A stretch of DNA of 53,164 nt from DASRHK01 sp035650495 (lineage in GTDB: Bacteria > Pseudomonadota > Gammaproteobacteria > Nevskiales > Nevskiaceae): positions 1-53,164 of the forward strand of contig DASRHK010000021.1 in assembly GCA_035650495.1 (NCBI GenBank). The letters are read 5' to 3'. The notes beneath the pieces are model-generated. The model had not been told where the DNA came from. It saw nothing but the letters and a program-made list of their open reading frames with translations, and made no database searches. The translations under genes were made by a program, and so were the position numbers. Below are positions 47,901-53,164 of the stretch, in pieces; the first letter of the stretch is position 1; every line of letters starts with the position of its first letter.

Positions 47901-49978
47901 AGCGCGCCGGCCTCGCTGCGCTCTGCGCGCTCTGCACGAGCGCGTGGGGTGCGGACGCAGGCTGGCTCGCGGGCGCCGCGCGCGTCGACACCGCGCCGCC
48001 CGCGTTCGCGCCGTCGCAGGGCACCAGCGCGTTCGGACTCTGTCCGGCGCTGTTCGACGGCCCGACGCCGTTCGCGCTCGAAGAGCCGTACCTCGACGAT
48101 AACGGCAACGGCGTCTTCGATTACGGCGTCGACCTGTGGTGCGACGCCAACGCGAACGGCCGCTGGGACGGCATCTTCATCTCCGGCGGCGTCGATCATC
48201 AGGCGCAGACGGTGCACGATCCGCTCGACGTGCGCGCGCTCGCGATCTCGGACGGGGACAAGACGATCGTGCTCGAATCGGTCGTCGCGCAAGGCATCTT
48301 CATCCAGGTGATCGATCGCATCCGCGATCGCGCGCGCGAGCTCAGGCCCGCGATCACCGACGTCATCGTCAGCGCGAATCACAACGAGAGCTCGCCGGAC
48401 ACGATCGGCATCTACGGCGCGCCGTCCGTGATGGGCGACTTCGGTGCGCGCTCCGGCATCGACGACTACTACATCGCCTTTCTCGTCGAGCAATGCGCGC
48501 AGGCCGCCGCGCAGGCGTTCGACGCGATGCAGCCGGCGACGCTGTGGGCGCACACGTTCGCGACGCCGGCGAGCCTGGTCGTCGATCTGTCGAACAACTT
48601 CCCGACCACTGACGACGACGATCAGCCCGCGGCGATCGATCCGAAGATCCGCCTGCTGCAGGCGCGCGACGGTGCGGGCTCACCGATCTTCACGCTGATG
48701 AATCTCGCCGCGCACAACCAGGAGATCGGGCACTCCGGGAATTACCCGGCGCAGCTGTCGAGCGACTGGCCGGGCTTCTTCCACAACGCGCTCGAAGCGC
48801 GGATGCCGGGGCTCGCGATGTTCCTCGTCGGTGACAATGGCTCGGAAGAGGATCCGACGACAGTCCCGCCGATCTCGGCAGATGTGGATCCGGATTGCAG
48901 CGACAGCTGCTACGCGCAGGCGCAGGCGACGGGCGAAGCGTTTGCCGCGGCAGTCGCGTCGGAGTCGAGCAAGCTCGAGCCGCTCGCGTTCGGGCCGATC
49001 GTCTACGACCGCGCCGAGTTCTACGTGCCGATCGAGAACAACCTGTTCAAGGCGGCGGCGCGCGCGGGCATCTTCGGCGATCGTCCGACCTACATCGCCG
49101 GCATCGAGATTCCGCTCGGGCAGGGCACCGATCTCAAGACGACGGTCGCGGTGCTGGACCTCGGTCCCGACTTGCAGATCATCGCGAACCCCGGCGAAGC
49201 CTTTCCGGCGCTGATGCTCGGCAGCCCATGGGGCATCGAGGACGCCGGCTGCCCCGAGCGCCCGAATCCGCCGGTGCCGACCTGGCACGCGCACGCGCGC
49301 TTCCGCTTCCAGGCGGGACTCGCCAACGACATGATCGGCTACCTGATCCCGGCGTGGGGCTTCTCGTCGGAGAAGGGGACGTATCTCACCAGCTGCAGCA
49401 ACGACGGCGACAATCGCGATCCGGCGGGACACAAGCACAAGCTCGAGGACGAAGGCCTCGGGCCGACTGCTTCGAATTCCGTAGCAGGGCAGCTCGCGGC
49501 GCTGCTCGATCAGCGGCCCGACCCGACCGCGGTGATCACGCAGGGTCGCTTCGTGCTCGCCGACGGCTCGCTCACCCGCAAGGCCGCCGGGGCGGTCGCG
49601 ATCGTGCTGCAGGGCGGCGAGGTCATCGCGCTGCCTGCGGTCGAGCGCTTCGGCGACCACGCCATCACCCACGGCGGATTCATGGATTACGACGGCGCCG
49701 CGCAGCTCGACCCCGACCTCACGACGCGCGGCATGCTGGTGCGCGATGCGAGCGGCGCGGTGAGCAAGCGCTACTACCTCGATGTGTATCCGAGCCTCGC
49801 GCTGGACGCGCTGCCGCCGGCGCAGATTTCCAGTGCACCGAACGCAGATGGGAACATTGGCTCAGGCGATGCCGCGCCGGCGCGCTACGGCGGCGGCATG
49901 CCAGCGAGTTTGCTTGTCGCGCTGGGGGCTTGCGTGCTGCTGCGGGGCTGGAGGCGGCGCGACGCAATACAGAGGTGA
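47897..49978 (+). CDS. Secreted neutral-ceramidase-like protein A
   Basis: 693 residues from a TTG that overlaps the upstream stop (TTGA), with a signal peptide ending near SAWGADA. Two Asp/Asn calcium-type loops are near the N-terminus (DDNGNGVFD, DANANGRWD). The pattern LAISDGDKTIVLESVVAQGI, then VIVSANHNESSPDTIGIYG, then NLAAHNQEIGHSGNYPAQLS and SSDWPGFFHNALE resembles the N-terminal catalytic domain of neutral/alkaline ceramidases, which use zinc to hydrolyse N-acyl amides. The histidines are placed like zinc ligands, but the classic THTHSxPG is altered. The tail GGG, hydrophobic helix, RGWRRR looks like a GlyGly-CTERM sorting signal. The real substrate is unknown. Confidence 0.7.
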   Translation: MKRAGLAALCALCTSAWGADAGWLAGAARVDTAPPAFAPSQGTSAFGLCPALFDGPTPFALEEPYLDDNGNGVFDYGVDLWCDANANGRWDGIFISGGVDHQAQTVHDPLDVRALAISDGDKTIVLESVVAQGIFIQVIDRIRDRARELRPAITDVIVSANHNESSPDTIGIYGAPSVMGDFGARSGIDDYYIAFLVEQCAQAAAQAFDAMQPATLWAHTFATPASLVVDLSNNFPTTDDDDQPAAIDPKIRLLQARDGAGSPIFTLMNLAAHNQEIGHSGNYPAQLSSDWPGFFHNALEARMPGLAMFLVGDNGSEEDPTTVPPISADVDPDCSDSCYAQAQATGEAFAAAVASESSKLEPLAFGPIVYDRAEFYVPIENNLFKAAARAGIFGDRPTYIAGIEIPLGQGTDLKTTVAVLDLGPDLQIIANPGEAFPALMLGSPWGIEDAGCPERPNPPVPTWHAHARFRFQAGLANDMIGYLIPAWGFSSEKGTYLTSCSNDGDNRDPAGHKHKLEDEGLGPTASNSVAGQLAALLDQRPDPTAVITQGRFVLADGSLTRKAAGAVAIVLQGGEVIALPAVERFGDHAITHGGFMDYDGAAQLDPDLTTRGMLVRDASGAVSKRYYLDVYPSLALDALPPAQISSAPNADGNIGSGDAAPARYGGGMPASLLVALGACVLLRGWRRRDAIQR

Positions 49979-50047
49979 ATGGTGCGAAAATGGCTTCACG
50001 CATAAGCGGACTGCATCGACGATCCGCAAGAGGGAGGAGATTTCGAG

Positions 50048-53017
50048 ATGTTCACGATCCGTCATGCGGCCCTCGCGGCCGCGATTTCCACTTTGGTTCT
50101 GCTGGCCGGCTGCGACAACGCGGGCTATCCGCTCCCTGACTTCGACGGCGACGGCAAGCTCGCCGTCAACGTCGGCGGCGAAGTGATCGGCACCAAGAGC
50201 CCGCCGCCGGCGCCGACCGGCGTGGTGCGCGCCGGCGTCGCGGTCGTCGACGACACCTGGCAGGTCGGCGCGTGCGCCGGTCAGTACTGCGACACCACCA
50301 CCGATCCGCAGAATCTCCTGACCGGCGGCGACGTCGATCCGTTCTTCTATCACCGCGCCAAGGACAAGAGCTACGGCGTGCAGTCGCGCCTGTCCGCGCG
50401 CGCGATCGTCGTCGAAGGCTCGAACGGCCGGCGCATCGCGCTGGTGAAGACCGACAACTATCTCGCGCAGGACATGCTGATCCGGCGTGCGGCGCAGATC
50501 CTCGAGACGCATCGCACGTCGGGCGTGCACTACGACGACATCCTCTATCACGTCACCCACGACCACAGCGCGTACTACTACGCGACGCTGTCGTGGGGCG
50601 TGTGGCTGTTCCAGGACGTCTACGATCAGCGCGCCTTCGAATTCCAGGCGCGCAAGATCGCCGAAGCCATCGAGAAGGCCGCCGCGAACCTGAAGCCGGC
50701 GCGCATGGGCGCGACCGTCGTGCGCCACACGATCTACAAGGGCAACGTCGTGCGTCTCGCCACCGCGACCGACGGCACGCCCGCGGGCTATCCGCTCGAG
50801 TACAACGATCACGGGCTCACGTTGATCCGCTTCGACGACATCAGCAATCCGTCGGCGCCGAAGCCGATGGCGATCTGGGCGAACTGGGGCGAGCATCCGG
50901 AGAGCCTCGACGGCTACGGCCTGCACAGCGCGGACTACCTCGGCCCGCTCGAGCGCTTCGTCCAGCGCGACACGGGCGCGACGCTGGTGTGGAGCCAGGG
51001 CGACGTCGGCAGCTCGGAGAACACCGGCAACAGCTCGCAGGTCCTCGACGATCAGGGCAAGGTCTGCGGCACCTGGTTCGGCGGCCAAGCCGCGCCGCAG
51101 AGCTTCACCTGTCCGACGGGGCAGGGCGTCATCCGCGATTGGGACCACAAGGGCTACGTCGAGACCGAGCGCAACGTGCGCTTCCTCGCCGATTCGATCA
51201 AGGACGGCTTCGCCAAGATCGGCGCGAACGATCCGTCCATCGTCGTTCCGTACACGACCAGCTTCCCGGTCGACGCGGTGAACGCATGGGTGATGGGTCC
51301 GCTCTCGCATCCGTATCCGAGCGTCAGCAACTGCGTCACCGACACCACGACCGCCGGCGATCCGGGCGTGCCGGTGCTCGGCCTGCCGGATTGCGCGCGC
51401 TTCTCCGACTATCTGCCCGGCGAGATCCTGGAGCCGCTGCTGCCCGTGTTCGGCGCGATCTCGCAGATCGCCGGTCTCGCCCAGCAGAACGGCATCCCGA
51501 TCCCGGACAACTACGACTTCAGCGCCTTCACCGCGGTCGAGGAGAACCTGCGCCTCAAGCTGCAGGCGTTCCGCCTCGGCGACATCGTGCTGGCCTCGTG
51601 CGCCTGCGAAGCGCAGAACGATCTCATCCTCAACCTGAAGTCGCGCCTCAACAGCAAGCGCGGCGACATCTATGACGGCTTCGACTGGGCCTGCCTGATG
51701 CCGGCGCATTCGAACGAGCCGGTGTGCCAGCAGCAGCTGGCCTACTACAACCCGGCGGAATTCCCGACCGGCATCCCCGGCAACAATTTCAGCGACGCCG
51801 CGATCGCGCACATGCGCGCCGAAGTGCACAACGACGCGCGTGGCTGGGACCTGCCGCAGAACATCCTGTCCGCGATGAGCGAGCCGACCGACAACAGCAA
51901 GATCTTCGGCAACTTCACCAAGGAAGAGATCCAGGACCTCGGCGTGCCCGGCTACAAGCTCGCGGTCGGTATCGGCCACGGCGGCGATTACAACGGCTAC
52001 ACCGTGAGCTTCCGCGAGTACGAGAATCGCGACAGCTATCGCAAGGCGCTGACCTCCTACGGTCCGCACACCGCCGACTACATGGTGACGCGCCTGGTCC
52101 GCATGGCCGCGCAGATGCAGGGCGGCCCGGCCTTCAACAACGGCGTGCTGTCGAACACCGAAGTGATCGCCGACGAGCAGCGCCAGCGCGCGACCGCGCT
52201 CCTGCTCGGCCAGATCACCAACGACGCCTACAATTTCTGGCTCAACGCCGTGCCGAACGACGGCGACACGCCGCACATCGTCGTGCAGCCGCAGAGCATC
52301 GAGCACTTCAACGGCGCGACCTTCAGCTGGGTCGGCGGCTCCACCGCGATCGACAATCCGATCGCACGCGTCGAGCGTGAATACGCGCCCGGGAAATGGC
52401 AGCCGTTCGCCGACGGCAGCGGCGAAGTGCAGACGATGGTGCAGTTCCCGAACGGCGCGCAGGGCGTGGTGACGACGTGGACCGGCGGCGAGCCGTGGCA
52501 CTGGACGGCGAATTTCGAGGCCTACGCCGCGCATCCGACACGACTGGGCTCGACGCCGCCGGGCAATTACCGCTTCGTCGTCGACGGCAAGTCGCGCCAG
52601 AGCATGGCCGACGTGCCGTATCACTTCGTCTCCAATCCGTTCACCGTGACGAACTGGGGCGGGCTCGGCGTGCAGAACGCTGTCGTCGACACGCTCGGCA
52701 ACGTGAGCTTCGACTTCGCGCCGGTCGTTTATCCGCGCAGCTACAGCTCGCCGTTCAAGTTCATCCAGGACAACGGCGATCCGCGCATCTGCGATCAGTG
52801 CACGTTCCGGCCGTGGGCCAAGAAGGGCGTGGCGAAGTCGGCGGTGGTCACGGTCAAGCGCGCGAACGGGACGCTGCAGACATTCGCGGCGTCGCTGTCG
52901 AACGGGCACTGGAAGGCTGCGACGAAACTGCTCTCCGGCGATCAGGCGTTCATCGCGCCGGGCGGCTTGCGCGACAACAACAACGAGACCAATCGCGCGC
53001 AGATCGCGCTGCGCTAA
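50048..53017 (+). CDS. Large neutral-ceramidase-like lipoprotein B
   Basis: 989 residues. AGGGAGGAGA lies shortly before the ATG. Residues 1-20 are a lipoprotein signal with lipobox LLAGC. A calcium-type FDGDGKLAV follows. The ceramidase-like domain shows ARAIVVEGSNGRRIALVKTD, YHVTHDHSAYYYATLSWG and IWANWGEHPESLDGYGLHSA, then DYLGPLERFVQRDTGA. Histidine-rich THDHS and GEHPE correspond to the metal-binding blocks of the family. The C-terminal 250 residues form separate beta-rich domains. It is a distant relative of the upstream protein A rather than a close duplicate. It is anchored to a membrane, probably the outer one, as there is no Asp after the cysteine pointing to stable calcium-site-independent inner retention beyond CDN, which leaves the location open. 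Confidence 0.7.
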   Translation: MFTIRHAALAAAISTLVLLAGCDNAGYPLPDFDGDGKLAVNVGGEVIGTKSPPPAPTGVVRAGVAVVDDTWQVGACAGQYCDTTTDPQNLLTGGDVDPFFYHRAKDKSYGVQSRLSARAIVVEGSNGRRIALVKTDNYLAQDMLIRRAAQILETHRTSGVHYDDILYHVTHDHSAYYYATLSWGVWLFQDVYDQRAFEFQARKIAEAIEKAAANLKPARMGATVVRHTIYKGNVVRLATATDGTPAGYPLEYNDHGLTLIRFDDISNPSAPKPMAIWANWGEHPESLDGYGLHSADYLGPLERFVQRDTGATLVWSQGDVGSSENTGNSSQVLDDQGKVCGTWFGGQAAPQSFTCPTGQGVIRDWDHKGYVETERNVRFLADSIKDGFAKIGANDPSIVVPYTTSFPVDAVNAWVMGPLSHPYPSVSNCVTDTTTAGDPGVPVLGLPDCARFSDYLPGEILEPLLPVFGAISQIAGLAQQNGIPIPDNYDFSAFTAVEENLRLKLQAFRLGDIVLASCACEAQNDLILNLKSRLNSKRGDIYDGFDWACLMPAHSNEPVCQQQLAYYNPAEFPTGIPGNNFSDAAIAHMRAEVHNDARGWDLPQNILSAMSEPTDNSKIFGNFTKEEIQDLGVPGYKLAVGIGHGGDYNGYTVSFREYENRDSYRKALTSYGPHTADYMVTRLVRMAAQMQGGPAFNNGVLSNTEVIADEQRQRATALLLGQITNDAYNFWLNAVPNDGDTPHIVVQPQSIEHFNGATFSWVGGSTAIDNPIARVEREYAPGKWQPFADGSGEVQTMVQFPNGAQGVVTTWTGGEPWHWTANFEAYAAHPTRLGSTPPGNYRFVVDGKSRQSMADVPYHFVSNPFTVTNWGGLGVQNAVVDTLGNVSFDFAPVVYPRSYSSPFKFIQDNGDPRICDQCTFRPWAKKGVAKSAVVTVKRANGTLQTFAASLSNGHWKAATKLLSGDQAFIAPGGLRDNNNETNRAQIALR

Positions 53018-53163
53018 GCCAAGCGCAGCGAGCGCAGGAACAGGATCGCGAACACGAGATCGCCGGCGGCGGGCCCGACCATCATGGCGGGTGCGTTGCC
53101 GGCGATCGCTTCGAGCGCGATCGTCGCGAAGATCGTCAGCTTGCCGGCCGCGGAGATCTGGAT
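53014..53163 (-). CDS. C-terminal end of a small membrane protein (cut by window edge)
   Basis: The last 49 residues of a minus-strand gene. They contain two hydrophobic stretches (LTIFATIALEAIAG and GDLVFAILFLRSL) separated by NAPAMMVGPAA, and end RSLRLA. This suggests an integral membrane protein; I do not recognise the family. Its stop overlaps the stop of the convergent ceramidase-like gene by 3 bases, which supports a real gene. Confidence 0.6.
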   Translation of the reverse strand: MQISAAGKLTIFATIALEAIAGNAPAMMVGPAAGDLVFAILFLRSLRLA

Positions 53164-53164
53164 G

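Noticed and set aside
49862..52909. 1015-codon open frame on the minus strand opposite the ceramidase-like lipoprotein
   Set aside because: Composition is Arg/Val/Ala-rich without motifs, and the plus strand carries the lipobox and ceramidase-like blocks.
1..53164. tRNA, rRNA or prophage genes
   Set aside because: I found no cloverleaf-like sequence, no rRNA-like stretch and no phage structural or integrase gene when reading both strands.

Overview
The window reads as chromosomal DNA of a GC-rich Gram-negative bacterium, most likely a beta- or deep-branching gammaproteobacterium. The pointers are lipopolysaccharide inner-core genes (hldD, waaF, hldE), a TolC outer-membrane channel, GlnE, Fis linked to purH, and a cutA/dsbD-like/tlpA/aroQ/accB/accC/prmA/fis/purH cluster of the kind seen in those classes. 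I see no tRNA, rRNA, CRISPR array, prophage or transposase gene. No stretch longer than about 200 bases lacks a gene.

Layout. 1-4.5 kb: a beta-oxidation operon on the minus strand (thiolase, FadJ-type bifunctional enzyme, start of an acyl-CoA dehydrogenase) with a divergent TetR regulator. 4.5-8.8 kb: a polytopic glycosyltransferase-like membrane protein, a small EF-hand lipoprotein, a LysE exporter, a CHAD protein and a double thioredoxin-fold GST-like protein. 8.9-10.8 kb: an ECF sigma factor, a membrane anti-sigma-like protein and a secreted DUF4097 solenoid. 10.9-18.0 kb: the long minus-strand housekeeping cluster, in which prmA carries a fused phosphatase-like domain and dsbD is reduced to its alpha domain. 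18.0-21.2 kb: putA, with a REPIN-like repeat read through in frame. 21.3-30.3 kb: an alpha/beta hydrolase and SDR pair facing away from glnE-hldD-waaF-ilvE-hldE. 30.4-31.4 kb: an AhpD-like protein and an HxlR regulator around a 45-bp palindrome.

31.4-42.6 kb is an envelope and secretion region: an S9 peptidase, two tandem lysyl-endopeptidase-like secreted proteases, TolC, a rhodanese, two tandem acyltransferase-3 membrane proteins, a LuxR-type regulator and a DUF962 membrane protein. From 42.7 kb to nearly the end lies a three-gene extracellular cluster: a 1717-residue subtilase/FG-GAP protein with an internal lipoprotein-like signal, then two large exported proteins that resemble neutral ceramidases. 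This cluster is the least ordinary part of the window.

Two repeat families cut across the map. One is a structured element of about 100 bp, present three times (14173-14268, 21215-21323, 30319-30420), with covarying outer stems and two hairpins whose loops read AGGGAN in the two closest copies. It resembles the TwoAYGGAY RNA motif. The other is a REPIN-like pair of inverted 30-bp units, once inside putA and once across the start of waaF. Functions are inferred from recognised motifs, not from searches.
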